Counted from the first letter of the stretch, positions 24,146 to 32,795 are shown. The stretch: DNA of 64,000 nt from Thermatribacter sp048814795 (GCA_048814795.1 CP184673.1:1240001-1304000); one strand, 5' to 3'. Notes: generated by a model not told the origin, from the sequence alone. Translations and numbers: made by a program.

Positions 24146-24922
24146 TCACCATATAGTGTAACCTCCGTCCATTACCAAAACGCTTCCTGTTATGTACGAA
24201 GAAGCTGGAGAGGCCAGAAACACGCACGGCCCCTTAATTTCTTCTGGTTTACCAAGCCTACCCATAGGAGTTAACTGTTTCCATATGCGTGCATATTCGG
24301 GATAACTTTTAAGGAGTTCGGCAACCAGCTTGGTTTCCATGTATCCGGGGGAAATAGTGTTGACTCTTACGTTGTACTTGACCCATTCTGAGGCCAGAGA
24401 TTTGGTGAGCATTATCACTCCGCCCTTGGAAGCATTGTAGTGGGATTGGGGCTGGGGAGTGTTAGCTATCAAACCTGACATTGAAGAAATAGTAATGATA
24501 CTCCCTTTTCTGCGCTTGATCATTTCTCTACCTACTGCCTGGCAACAGAGAAAAGTGCCAGTGAGATTAACATCAATTACCCTTTTCCAGTCATCCTCGC
24601 TCATTTCTTCAGCCTTTCTCCACTGCCCTATGCCTGCCGAGGTGACCAGGATATCTATCTTGCCAAAACGAGATAGGGACTGACTGACCATCTCCTCAAC
24701 CTGCTCTTTGCTGGTAACGTCAACTTGAAGAGCCAGCGAGCCCCTGCCTAACTCCTGAATCTTGGAAGCGGTCTTTTGAGCGGTATCAATATCCAGATCA
24801 GCAATTACTACATCTGCACCCGCTTCTGCAAGTCCCATGGCCATCTCTTTGCCCAGGCCCTGGGCACCACCGGTTACGATAGCCACTTCTCCTTGGAGAG
24901 AAAAGAGTTCTGCAATCACCAT
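24146..24922 (-). CDS. SDR-family oxidoreductase (gluconate 5-dehydrogenase / sugar dehydrogenase-like)
   Basis: A 258-residue classical short-chain dehydrogenase. The cofactor loop is TGGAQGLG with NAD-type IADLDID after strand 2. The catalytic Ser lies in ITISSMSG and the YxxxK is YNASK. It resembles 2-deoxy-gluconate 3-dehydrogenase and gluconate 5-dehydrogenase enzymes, which fits the sugar context, but the substrate is unknown. ATG 24922 follows aaggagga by 7 bases; the upstream in-frame extension to 25048 runs through tRNA-Pro and is rejected. Only 37 bases separate it from the tRNA. Confidence 0.88.
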   Translation of the reverse strand: MVIAELFSLQGEVAIVTGGAQGLGKEMAMGLAEAGADVVIADLDIDTAQKTASKIQELGRGSLALQVDVTSKEQVEEMVSQSLSRFGKIDILVTSAGIGQWRKAEEMSEDDWKRVIDVNLTGTFLCCQAVGREMIKRRKGSIITISSMSGLIANTPQPQSHYNASKGGVIMLTKSLASEWVKYNVRVNTISPGYMETKLVAELLKSYPEYARIWKQLTPMGRLGKPEEIKGPCVFLASPASSYITGSVLVMDGGYTIW

Positions 24923-24959
24923 GTAGCATCCTCCTTGAGTAGCTGATTGAGAGGAAAAC

Positions 24960-25037
24960 TGGTCGGGGCGAGCCGACTTGAACGGCCGACCTTTCGCACC
25001 CCAAGCGAACGCGCTAACCAGGCTGCGCCACGCCCCG
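24960..25037 (-). tRNA. tRNA-Pro (anticodon GGG)
   Basis: A 78-base minus-strand sequence with CCA encoded. The acceptor CGGGGCG pairs with CGCCCCG and the discriminator is A. The anticodon arm TTCGC-TTGGGGT-GCGAA gives anticodon GGG (Pro, CCC/CCU), and the T-loop is TTCAAGT. It bounds the sugar island on the right, on the same strand as the SDR operon. Confidence 0.96.
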
Positions 25038-25049
25038 ATCCTTATCAAC

Positions 25050-25079
25050 TTTATAGCAGAGAGTTTTGTCTTTTGTCAA
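25050..25079 (-). promoter_or_regulatory. Strong promoter for tRNA-Pro, probably reading on into the SDR-ABC operon
   Basis: On the minus strand a perfect TTGACA (25074-25079) and TATAAA (25050-25055) have an 18-bp spacer and lie just before the tRNA. The -35 box overlaps the stop codon of dprA. No terminator hairpin is visible between the tRNA and the SDR gene. Confidence 0.78.
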
Positions 25080-26164
25080 TAGCGGAACAATCTCCCATCG
25101 GCCGATTCTTTGATGAAACCCTTGATTTCCATAGAAAGAATGGTCTTGTAAAATTTACCTTCCTCAAGCTTACTTTGAACTATAAGTTCTTCTTTGTGTA
25201 TGCCATCGGAGGGTATGAGTTGTAATAGTTTTTCCTCTATGGGAGTAGGTTTTTCTGAGGGCGCATCTTTTCTTGCTGTTTCACGAGGCAAGCCGAAAAA
25301 ATCCTGAATGCTTGTTTCAGAAATGACAGGATGTGCACCTTGAGCTATGAGGAGATTACTTCCTTCACAGGTTCTGGAAAATATGGGACCCGGTACAGCC
25401 AGCACTTCTCTACCCTGTTCTAATGCAAAATCAACGGTGATCATGGTACCACTTTTAATAGGAGCTTCTACGACCAGTACTCCATGAGATAGTCCACTAA
25501 TAATTCTGTTTCTTTGTGGAAAGTTTTCCCTTGAAGGCTTTGTGGAAGGGGGATATTCTGAAAGCAAAAGACCTCCTTTTTCAAGAATTTTCTGGGCAAG
25601 TTTTCTGTGTATACGAGGATAGAGATTGTCAAAACCTGAACCTAAAACTCCAATGGTGGGTGTATTTCCATCTATTGCTCCACGATGAGCTTCTCCATCT
25701 ATGCCTGTAGCCAGACCACTCACTACCACTATCCCGCTCTCTGCAGCCGACCTGGATATAATGTGGGCAACTTTGAGGCCATAAGGAGTTGGTTTTCTGG
25801 TGCCAATTATGGCTAAGAAGTGCTCAAAGTCTCTGAACCGAAAACTCCCCTTGCAATAAAGAACATAAGGAGGATGATTAATTTCTTTTAAAAGCAAAGG
25901 ATAATGGTTATGGTCTTCCAGAGTTAGTATCTGTATTTCTTTAGAGGTTATTTTGTGATACAGGTTTTCTGGCTCAATCTCTTTTCTTTGCTGGGCTATT
26001 TGGTAAGCCAGCTTCTCACCCAAAATAAAGGCTATTTCTTTTTCCGAAACTTTCCAGGCATCGCAGGCACTTCCAAAGTGGGAAAGGAGCTTTGCAAAGC
26101 GATTCGGGCCTATACCTCTGATATGGCTGAAAGCCACCCAGTGAGCCCTTTCCAATTCGTTCAT
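25076..26164 (-). CDS. dprA: DNA processing protein DprA (Smf)
   Basis: DprA binds incoming single-stranded DNA in natural transformation and loads RecA. The 362 residues contain a SAM-like N-terminal domain (AFSHIRGIGPNRFAKLL), a Rossmann core (IGTRKPTPYG, SGLATGIDGEAHRGAI, ENFPQRNRIISGLS) and a C-terminal winged-helix-like part (about 295-362). It begins 3 bases after comM and is the last gene of the ffh operon. Confidence 0.95.
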   Translation of the reverse strand: MNELERAHWVAFSHIRGIGPNRFAKLLSHFGSACDAWKVSEKEIAFILGEKLAYQIAQQRKEIEPENLYHKITSKEIQILTLEDHNHYPLLLKEINHPPYVLYCKGSFRFRDFEHFLAIIGTRKPTPYGLKVAHIISRSAAESGIVVVSGLATGIDGEAHRGAIDGNTPTIGVLGSGFDNLYPRIHRKLAQKILEKGGLLLSEYPPSTKPSRENFPQRNRIISGLSHGVLVVEAPIKSGTMITVDFALEQGREVLAVPGPIFSRTCEGSNLLIAQGAHPVISETSIQDFFGLPRETARKDAPSEKPTPIEEKLLQLIPSDGIHKEELIVQSKLEEGKFYKTILSMEIKGFIKESADGRLFRY

Positions 26165-26167
26165 GGC

Positions 26168-27703
26168 TTAATACTCCAGACGTTTTTTATCAAGCATGCG
26201 ATATTGAATGGCTTCGGCGACATGGTGTTCTTGAATGCATTCTTTATCTTCGAGGTCGGCTATGGTTCGAGCAACTTTGAGAGTGCGGTGATACGCTCGA
26301 GCACTAAAGTCGAGCCTGTCAACGGCATCTTTTAAAAGCTTTATTGCCCCGCTTTCCGCGGCGCAGTATTTCTTGATCTGGCGGGGGTTCATTTCTGCAT
26401 TGAGGGAGATGTTTTCTTTCTTAAAGCGTTCTTTTTGGATTTCTCTTGCCTTTTCGACTTTCTCGCGTGCTTCTGAGGAAGAATACTCGTTGTTTTCAGA
26501 AATAATTTCTTCGAAATCTAATCTGGGTATTTCTATTTGCAAGTCTATGCGGTCCATTATAGGACCGGAAAGTTTATTTCGATAGCGAAGTATCTGTTGA
26601 TAAGAGCAGGTGCAATGCTTTTTGCTGTCTCCAAAAAAACCGCATGGACAGGGGTTACAGGCAGCTACAAGAATAAACCTGGCTGGAAAAGTTATACTCA
26701 TATTAGCTCGTGATATGGTTATTATTCCCCGCTCCAGAGGTTCTCGTAGGGCTTCCAGTGCATTTCTTTTAAACTCCAGTATTTCGTCGAGAAATAGTAC
26801 TCCGTGATGGGCCAGGCTTATTTCACCGGGTTTTGGCCACTGACCTCCTCCGATAAGTGCTGCATCTGATATAGTGTGGTGAGGAGACCTAAAGGGGCGA
26901 TAGGTTATCAGGGGAGCTTTATTTTCTGAAAGGCCGGCTATGCTATGGATTTTGGTTATTTCAATAGCTTCTTCCAGGTTCGGTACGGGAAGGATTGAAG
27001 CTAAAGCCTTGGCCAGCATGGTTTTTCCGGTTCCTGGTGGTCCCATCATTAAAAGATGGTGTCCTCCTGCAGCACAAACTTGCAAGGCTCTTTTTCCTCT
27101 TTTTTGCCCCTTTATGTCTTTCAGGTCCAGCGTAAAGTCAAATTTTTGAGAAAAATCATGTTTTAGAATGCTTTCTTTTTTGACTACCTCTTTACCTTCG
27201 AGAAAAGCGCAGGTATGTGTAAGAGACTTTAGTCCAAATACTGCCGGATTCTCAAAAAGGGCTGCTTCTTTTGCGTTGTCCTCAGGTAATATTAGTTGAA
27301 ACGGCTGACTGTTTTTAGAAAAAAAATGAGCAATAGAGAGAACACCTCTTACTGGCTTTAGCTCTCCCGATAGGGATAATTCTCCGAGAAAGATTCTGGA
27401 GTTTTCTTGGTCGAAATCTATTTGCTTGCTGGCTTTGAGAATACCCAGGGCTATTGCCAGGTCAAAGTCGCTTCCGGTTTTTTTGAGGGACGCTGGTGCC
27501 AGATTCACAGTTATCCGACGAGCCGGGAATGAAAATTGAGAGTTCTTGATGGCGCTGCGCACTCTTTCTCTGGCTTCCTGGACAGCAGTATCCGGAAGAC
27601 CTACTATCTGGAAGGAAGGCATGCCCGAGCTTACATCCACTTCCACCTCTACCAACCTGGCTTCGATTCCTATCACTGTAGCACTCTTTATCCTTGCTAA
27701 CAA
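26168..27703 (-). CDS. comM: ComM/YifB, Mg-chelatase-like AAA+ ATPase
   Basis: ComM is a hexameric helicase that aids branch migration in transformation. The 511-residue protein starts with the Lon-protease-like domain (GLPDTAVQEARERVRSAI), then an AAA+ core with Walker A GPPGTGKTMLA and Walker B GVLFLDEILEF. A four-cysteine segment (CNPCPCGFFGD...CTC) and a Mg-chelatase C-terminal domain follow. The start is a TTG at 27703 with a gaggtg site. It is paired with dprA, as in many bacteria. Confidence 0.94.
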   Translation of the reverse strand: MLARIKSATVIGIEARLVEVEVDVSSGMPSFQIVGLPDTAVQEARERVRSAIKNSQFSFPARRITVNLAPASLKKTGSDFDLAIALGILKASKQIDFDQENSRIFLGELSLSGELKPVRGVLSIAHFFSKNSQPFQLILPEDNAKEAALFENPAVFGLKSLTHTCAFLEGKEVVKKESILKHDFSQKFDFTLDLKDIKGQKRGKRALQVCAAGGHHLLMMGPPGTGKTMLAKALASILPVPNLEEAIEITKIHSIAGLSENKAPLITYRPFRSPHHTISDAALIGGGQWPKPGEISLAHHGVLFLDEILEFKRNALEALREPLERGIITISRANMSITFPARFILVAACNPCPCGFFGDSKKHCTCSYQQILRYRNKLSGPIMDRIDLQIEIPRLDFEEIISENNEYSSSEAREKVEKAREIQKERFKKENISLNAEMNPRQIKKYCAAESGAIKLLKDAVDRLDFSARAYHRTLKVARTIADLEDKECIQEHHVAEAIQYRMLDKKRLEY

Positions 27704-27728
27704 AAGAGTTCACCTCTTTTCAGGTGAG

Positions 27729-28088
27729 TTAAAAAGCGTTTGGAATACATCGTATGTTAAATTTCTTTCCCTGTTTCTGAATGGAAATGATCCAGAAGTT
27801 GAAATCCGTACTTTCGGGATTGAGCCCCCTTTTTACTAAAAAATGAATTGCGGTTTTCTTAATTTTATTTTGTTTTGAAAGGTTTACCGATTCTTCGGGA
27901 TTCCCCATTTGAATTGAAGTTCTTAGCTTTACTTCAAAAAAGGCAAAAGTATCACCTTTTTGGGCAATTAAATCTATTTCGCCGAAGGGTGAGCGGTAAT
28001 TTCTGGCGATGACCTTCATTTTGAGTTTTTTCTTAATCCATCTATTGGCTATTGTTTCTCCAAAGTTGCCTTTTGCTTTTGGTTCCAT
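27729..28088 (-). CDS. YraN family (UPF0102) nuclease-like protein
   Basis: A 119-residue protein of the endonuclease-like fold. The conserved GEIDLIA and FFEVKLR motifs (the E-x-K pair of the nuclease core) are present, as is the N-terminal GETIANRWIKKK. The function is not firmly known in the family; a recombination or repair role is usually suggested. The start overlaps rnhB by 47 bases. Confidence 0.9.
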   Translation of the reverse strand: MEPKAKGNFGETIANRWIKKKLKMKVIARNYRSPFGEIDLIAQKGDTFAFFEVKLRTSIQMGNPEESVNLSKQNKIKKTAIHFLVKRGLNPESTDFNFWIISIQKQGKKFNIRCIPNAF

Positions 28089-28758
28089 AATTTTTGCAAA
28101 AAGATTGGCGATGGCATTTTGCGATGCCCAGTTCGCATATTATTTGGGTATGTATCCTGGTTGCATACCCCTTGTGCTCACGAAAACGGTATTTTGGGAA
28201 AGCATCGTGATATAGTCCTTGCATCAGTTTATCTCGGAAGACTTTTGCGATAATGGAGGCTGCTGCCACACTTTGGCTCTTCTGTTCCGCTTTGGGTAGG
28301 GCTAAATGGGGTACGGGAATTCCCTTTACCTCCAACCAGTCAGATATTAAAAACTCTAAAGGTTGAGGAAGTACCGCTCTGGAAATGGCTTCTCTAAAGA
28401 CATACAGGTTGGCGGCGTTAATACCTAAAATATCGATAAGTCTTTCGCAGGCCATGCCTATTCCTATGGAAATAGCGTGATCACAGATGAAAGAAAAAAG
28501 CTTCTCACGTTTTTGGGGAGGGAGAAGTTTGGAATCTTTTAAAAAGGAAAAAGATTTAAAAGGAGGTAGAACAACACAGCTTGCAACTAATGGTCCGCCA
28601 AGTGCTCCTCTGCCGGCTTCATCAACTCCTCCAATGAAGCGATATCCTTTTCTCCACAGTTCCTCTTCAATTTTTACCGTAGAATTCGGATCTTTTGAGG
28701 AGGCCAATATACCAAAAAAGCCTTTCCCAAAATGTTCTTTCTGGGTACGTAGCCCCAA
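28042..28758 (-). CDS. rnhB: Ribonuclease HII
   Basis: It removes ribonucleotides and RNA primers paired to DNA. The catalytic core begins GGVDEAGRGALGGPLVA with the DEAGRG motif. A later Asp region (LISDWLEVKG) and the SVAAASIIAKVFRD helix follow. The start is unclear: TTG 28758 lies 85 bases inside lepB and TTG 28707 is an alternative; neither has a good ribosome site. All catalytic residues lie well downstream of both. Confidence 0.93.
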   Translation of the reverse strand: MGLRTQKEHFGKGFFGILASSKDPNSTVKIEEELWRKGYRFIGGVDEAGRGALGGPLVASCVVLPPFKSFSFLKDSKLLPPQKREKLFSFICDHAISIGIGMACERLIDILGINAANLYVFREAISRAVLPQPLEFLISDWLEVKGIPVPHLALPKAEQKSQSVAAASIIAKVFRDKLMQGLYHDAFPKYRFREHKGYATRIHTQIICELGIAKCHRQSFCKNYGTKSKRQLWRNNSQ

Positions 28759-29234
28759 AAACGGCTATCATCACTATTTCTACTGTTATCACCTAACACA
28801 AAGTAACTGTTTTCAGGCACAACGTGCTCTCCCTCTCCGTAATATCCTGCTTCATAATAGGTTCTATTAAACAAATTTCCTTCTAAGGGTTCGCCGTTTA
28901 CAAAAACTTTTCCATCCTTTATTTCTATGTGCTCTCCTGGCAACCCAATAATTCTTTTGATGAGGTTTCTTCTTTTATCTATGGGATAGCGAAAAACGAC
29001 GATATCGCCTCGTGATGGTTCCGTAAACCAATAAATGAACTTGGCTACCAGCACCCTTTCCCCAGGCACCAGCGTGGGAGCCATTGAACTTGAAGGGATG
29101 TAGTAACCTTCTATTACAAAATAACGTACCAGAAGAGCTATAACCAGAGCCCATACTACAGTTTCAATTATTTCTCGCAAAGCTGACTTTTTCTGGGCTT
29201 TAGCGTCTCTCTTCAAGACGAGATTCTTTGGCAC
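28674..29234 (-). CDS. lepB: Signal peptidase I
   Basis: It cleaves Sec and Tat signal peptides at the outer face of the membrane. One N-terminal helix (VVWALVIALLVRYFVI) is followed by the catalytic Ser in IPSSSMAPTL (S50), the general-base Lys in NLIKRIIGLPGE, and box E GDNSRNSDDSR. The 186 residues fit the short Gram-positive type. It starts at a GTG (29234) with an agagga site and overlaps rplS by 35 bases. The rplS-lepB-rnhB order is as in Clostridia. Confidence 0.95.
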   Translation of the reverse strand: MPKNLVLKRDAKAQKKSALREIIETVVWALVIALLVRYFVIEGYYIPSSSMAPTLVPGERVLVAKFIYWFTEPSRGDIVVFRYPIDKRRNLIKRIIGLPGEHIEIKDGKVFVNGEPLEGNLFNRTYYEAGYYGEGEHVVPENSYFVLGDNSRNSDDSRFWGYVPRKNILGKAFLVYWPPQKIRILR

Positions 29235-29547
29235 TTTTTCCTCTAAGGTAATATAGTTTTGCTCGACGTACTTTGCCTCTGCGTAAGACCTCTATTTTTT
29301 CTATGCGAGGAGAATACAGGGGAAAGGTTCTCTCTACACCTATTCCAAAAGAGACCTTTCTTACCTTGAAAGTGCGACCAGTGCCTGATCCTCGAACTGA
29401 TATGACCAGACCTTCAAACACCTGGATTCTTTCTTTATCGCCCTCTACGACCTTAAAATGCACCCTTACTGTGTCACCAGGTTTTATTTCGGGAACTTCT
29501 TTCAGATAAGACGCCTCAACACTTTGTATGATTCTCGCTTTATCCAT
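29200..29547 (-). CDS. rplS: 50S ribosomal protein L19
   Basis: L19 lies at the 30S-50S interface. Family motifs are EIKPGDTVRVHFKVVEGDKE, RIQVFEGLVIS and KVRRAKLYYLRGK. I start at ATG 29547, 9 bases after an aggag site; an in-frame GTG two codons earlier is the alternative. It follows trmD as usual. Confidence 0.95.
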   Translation of the reverse strand: MDKARIIQSVEASYLKEVPEIKPGDTVRVHFKVVEGDKERIQVFEGLVISVRGSGTGRTFKVRKVSFGIGVERTFPLYSPRIEKIEVLRRGKVRRAKLYYLRGKSAKESRLEERR

Positions 29548-29603
29548 TTCCACTATCTCCTCCCTTTATGTTGTAGCCCGGCTGCGAGACGGCAAATACT
29601 ATA

Positions 29604-30302
29604 TCATTCTTTTTCTTTTTTTACAAGATTGAGAAGCTCAGGACGCACTTTTTTTGTTTTTTCGAGAGCTTTTTCGCGTCGCCATTTAGCAATGAGCTGG
29701 TGATTACCAGAGAGCAAAACTTGAGGGACGCCAAGGTTTTGAAATACTCGGGGTCTGGTAAACTGGGGAGGACCTAAAAGGCCACCAGTAAAAGAATCAT
29801 ACTCTATGGATTCCCTGTCTCCAAGTACACCTGGTATGAGTCTGACAACAGCCTCAATAATAACCAGAGTAGGAAGTTCTCCCCCTGATAGGACGTAATC
29901 TCCGATAGAGATTTCTTCACATTTTAGAAGACTGAGGATTCTTTCATCTACTCCCTGGTAGCGTCCGCATATAAAGAGTAAGTGGTTCTCCTTGGCTAAT
30001 TCCTGAGCTTTTTGCTGATGAAAAACCTTACCCTGTGGACTGGGTAGAATTATTCGAGGAGCGCTTCGGGTATAACTTCTAATGAAGTTTACTGCTCTGT
30101 AAATTGGTTCTGGTTTCAGCACCATACCCGGACCGCCACCAAAGGGGTAGTCGTCCACGGTTTGGTGTCGGTCCAGAGCAAACCAGCGCAGGTTGTGAAC
30201 TTTTATTTTCACCAAATTCTTTTCTTGGGCTTTTTTTAATATAGATACCTTGGTGTAGTTTTCTATGAGTTCTGGGAAAATGGTAATTACGTCGATCCTC
30301 AT
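29604..30302 (-). CDS. trmD: tRNA (guanine37-N1)-methyltransferase TrmD
   Basis: It methylates G37 next to the anticodon using SAM. The SPOUT knot motifs are seen as DDYPFGGGPGMVLKPEP, ICGRYQGVDERIL and GDYVLSGGELPTLVIIEA. The 232 residues are typical. It overlaps rimM by 4 bases. Confidence 0.96.
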   Translation of the reverse strand: MRIDVITIFPELIENYTKVSILKKAQEKNLVKIKVHNLRWFALDRHQTVDDYPFGGGPGMVLKPEPIYRAVNFIRSYTRSAPRIILPSPQGKVFHQQKAQELAKENHLLFICGRYQGVDERILSLLKCEEISIGDYVLSGGELPTLVIIEAVVRLIPGVLGDRESIEYDSFTGGLLGPPQFTRPRVFQNLGVPQVLLSGNHQLIAKWRREKALEKTKKVRPELLNLVKKEKE

Positions 30303-30820
30303 TCCCAGAAGCCCTCAGGGCAACTTACTTTAATATAATTTTCTTGGAGGTTGATTTCTCTAACGAATTCCCTGATGAAGGGCATAAGACTCTCTTTTTC
30401 TTGGTTTTTGACCACTAAGTAATCATAATTCGGTCCCTCTATGATGTCGGCAATTTCTCCTTTAAACTCGTTTTTTTCAAAAACGCGAATGCCAATTAAC
30501 TCAAAATGGTAAAACTCTCCTGCAGGCAGAGGTGGTACCTGATTTCTATCAATGCTAAGTAGTGCTCCCCTAAACTTTTCTACCTGTTCTCTCGTGGTGT
30601 AATTTTGGAAACGCACAAACAAAAACCCTTCTTTTTCGCTTCGTACGTCTTCAATTTTTACTTTCAAAGCTTTTCCTTCTGAGGTTTCCAGCCAGAGTGT
30701 TGCTCCTGGAGTAAAACGTTCAGGAAAAGAAGTAAAGGTGGTAACCTTAAGCCACCCTTTAAGACCCTGAATTTTAATTATTTTACCTACCATTATCCTG
30801 TCCTTTTTTCTGGTAGGCAT
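30299..30820 (-). CDS. rimM: Ribosome maturation factor RimM
   Basis: RimM helps assemble the 30S head around S19. It has the N-terminal domain MVGKIIKIQGLKGWLKV with FVRFQNYTTREQVEKFRG, and a C-terminal PRC-barrel (EFKGEIADIIEGPNYDYLVV, LMPFIREFV). Three starts are possible: TTG 30832, ATG 30820 and ATG 30793. The last has the best ribosome site (aagga), but 30820 gives the usual spacing before the VGKI motif. Confidence 0.93.
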   Translation of the reverse strand: MPTRKKDRIMVGKIIKIQGLKGWLKVTTFTSFPERFTPGATLWLETSEGKALKVKIEDVRSEKEGFLFVRFQNYTTREQVEKFRGALLSIDRNQVPPLPAGEFYHFELIGIRVFEKNEFKGEIADIIEGPNYDYLVVKNQEKESLMPFIREFVREINLQENYIKVSCPEGFWE

Positions 30821-30843
30821 CTCCGATCCCAATTATTTTTTAT

Positions 30844-31074
30844 TTATTCAAGTATTTCAACTATGGCCTTTTTCCCGTTTTTGACACAAGCAGCACGGAC
30901 AATAGTTCTAATTGCTTTAGCAATCCTTCCCTGTTTTCCTATTATCTTACCCATATCTTCCGGAGCTACTCTGACCTCGTATATTACCGATTGTTCACCC
31001 TCGACCTCCGTTACTTTGGCTTGCTCGGGGTTATCGACCAGGGCTTTAACCAGGTATTCAACCAGCTCTCTCAC
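30844..31074 (-). CDS. khpA: KH-domain RNA-binding protein KhpA
   Basis: A 76-residue single KH domain with the GxxG loop in IIGKQGRIAKAIR. KhpA binds RNA, often with KhpB, and influences cell-envelope and division mRNAs in Firmicutes. It starts at a GTG overlapping the rpsP stop (GTGA). The rpsP-khpA-rimM-trmD order is standard. Confidence 0.93.
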   Translation of the reverse strand: MRELVEYLVKALVDNPEQAKVTEVEGEQSVIYEVRVAPEDMGKIIGKQGRIAKAIRTIVRAACVKNGKKAIVEILE

Positions 31075-31331
31075 TGTTTTACTGCCTCCTCTGCTTTGAT
31101 GGTACTTTTAAGAATTGACTGGACCTTAGGGGTTGTTTGTGCTCCTTTGGATATCCAGTATTGAACTCTCTCCAGTTTTAGGCCCCATACTGGTGGGTTA
31201 GCGATCGGGGAATAATTACCTAAAACTTCTATTGGTTTCCCGTCGCGAGCTTCTTTTGAGTCAGTTACCACGATTCGGTAATAAGGGGCATGTTTTCTGC
31301 CAACTCTGGTTAATCTTATCTTAACTGCCAC
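31071..31331 (-). CDS. rpsP: 30S ribosomal protein S16
   Basis: S16 stabilises the 5' and central domains of the small subunit. It starts at GTG 31331, giving the canonical MAVKIRLTRVGRKHAPYYRI; a TTG three codons upstream lies only two bases from the ggag site and is less likely. The segment IEVLGNYSPIANP is typical. It overlaps khpA by 4 bases. Confidence 0.95.
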   Translation of the reverse strand: MAVKIRLTRVGRKHAPYYRIVVTDSKEARDGKPIEVLGNYSPIANPPVWGLKLERVQYWISKGAQTTPKVQSILKSTIKAEEAVKQ

Positions 31332-31373
31332 TTTTATCAACGCTCCTTTCTCACTATGAGGTACTGATGTTTT

Positions 31374-32705
31374 TTATATTTTCCACCCGAAGATACCCCT
31401 TTTGCGCAGGGGTGAAAACTTACCTTTATGGATCTGCTTCCATAGTCTTTTAAATTCTTCAAATTGCTTAAGCAGCTTATTCACTTCCTGAACGGAGGTG
31501 CCACTTCCTCGAGCTATTCTTTTTTTACGGCTTGCATTTATTATAGAAGGATTTAGTCTTTCTTGGGGAGTCATAGAACATATAATGGCTTCTACTCTTT
31601 TTAGGTTTTTCTCTCCGTCTATCTTGGTCAGATTGCTGCGCAAGCTTCCAGGAAGCATTCCTATCATTTCTTCAAAGGAGGAAACATTGCGTAGTCGTTT
31701 AATTTCTTCCAGAAAATCGTTGAGTGTTATTTCCTCCTTTTTCAGTTTTTGGACAATTTTTTCTTCACTTTCTTTTTCAATGGCCTTTTCTATTTTTTCT
31801 ATCAAAGTTAGAGTGTCTCCCAGACCCAGAATTCTGCTGGCCATCCGGTCAGGGTGGAAAGTTTCTATCTGTTCCAGCTTTTCTCCTGTGCCTACCAGTT
31901 TTACTGGCCACCCAGTTTGGGAGACTATCGAAAGCACAGCTCCTCCCCTGGCATCGGTGTCTACTTTAGTGAGTATTATGCCAGTTGGCTTCACCCATTC
32001 TTCAAAACTTTTCGCTACTTTGACGGCTTCTTGACCGGTTGTTGCATCCAGAACAAGAAGTATTTCTTGGAAGTTTTCCTGTTTGACTAGTTCTTTAAGC
32101 TCTGCCAGAAGCGTTTCTTCGACATGAAGCCTTCCTGCTGTATCCACTATCACGACATCATTGCTTTTTTGGCGAGCCAGAGCGCGAGCCTTTTTAACTA
32201 CTTCCAGTGGAGATGGTGTTTCTACCTCATCAAAGAAGCTAATTTGGGCTTGTTGAGCTAAAGTTCTCAACTGCTCCTTGGCTGCTGGACGCCTGGTGTC
32301 GGTGGAAACCAGCATAGGAAAGTGGCCCTGTTTTTTAAGTCTTAGAGCAAGCTTAGCACAGGTGGTGGTTTTTCCAGAGCCTTGTAAACCCACGAGAAGC
32401 AATAAAGAAGGTAATGCGGATATATTAAGATTTTGGGTTTCTCCTCCCAGACATTTACGAATTTCATCCCAGAGTATTTTTATGACCATTTCTCCTGGGG
32501 TTACGCTTTCCAGAACTTCTTTGCCCACTGCCCTTTCTCTAACTCTGTTTATCAGTTCTTTGGCAACCTTGTAATGAACGTCTGATTCAAGCAGAACCAT
32601 CCGCAATTCTTTGAGTATACTTTCCACTTCCTGAGGGGACAGCTTGCCTTTACTCCTCAGTTTCTTAAAAATACCAGAAAACTTGTCTACCAAGCTTTCA
32701 AACAT
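31374..32705 (-). CDS. ffh: Signal recognition particle protein Ffh
   Basis: The SRP54 GTPase that recognises signal peptides on ribosomes. The N domain leads to the G domain, with GLQGSGKTTTCAKLA, DTRRPAAKEQL, DTAGRLHVEE and TKVD. The M domain (from about residue 300) carries the GMLPGSL loop and the 4.5S RNA-binding SRKKRIARGSGTSVQEV. The 443 residues are full length. It heads an operon with its own promoter. Confidence 0.97.
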   Translation of the reverse strand: MFESLVDKFSGIFKKLRSKGKLSPQEVESILKELRMVLLESDVHYKVAKELINRVRERAVGKEVLESVTPGEMVIKILWDEIRKCLGGETQNLNISALPSLLLLVGLQGSGKTTTCAKLALRLKKQGHFPMLVSTDTRRPAAKEQLRTLAQQAQISFFDEVETPSPLEVVKKARALARQKSNDVVIVDTAGRLHVEETLLAELKELVKQENFQEILLVLDATTGQEAVKVAKSFEEWVKPTGIILTKVDTDARGGAVLSIVSQTGWPVKLVGTGEKLEQIETFHPDRMASRILGLGDTLTLIEKIEKAIEKESEEKIVQKLKKEEITLNDFLEEIKRLRNVSSFEEMIGMLPGSLRSNLTKIDGEKNLKRVEAIICSMTPQERLNPSIINASRKKRIARGSGTSVQEVNKLLKQFEEFKRLWKQIHKGKFSPLRKRGIFGWKI

Positions 32706-32766
32706 TGTCTTTTTCTCTCTTTCTCCTTCTGAATAGTTTCAGCTTTTGCTCAAAAAGAACAGATAG

Positions 32767-32795
32767 ATAATAATAGCCCACATCTTTTATGTCAA
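32767..32795 (-). promoter_or_regulatory. Strong promoter for the ffh-rpsP-trmD-lepB-dprA operon
   Basis: On the minus strand a perfect TTGACA (32790-32795) and TATTAT (32767-32772) have a 17-bp spacer, in the 117-bp gap between ftsY and ffh. The ffh ATG is about 60 bases downstream. Confidence 0.78.

Noticed and set aside
24923..25048. N-terminal extension of the SDR gene by 42 codons
   Set aside because: The extension translates tRNA-Pro. A strong aaggagga site directly precedes the ATG at 24922.
31498..32034. 178-codon plus-strand frame opposite ffh
   Set aside because: A serine/leucine-rich shadow of the ffh coding strand, with no start signal or motif.
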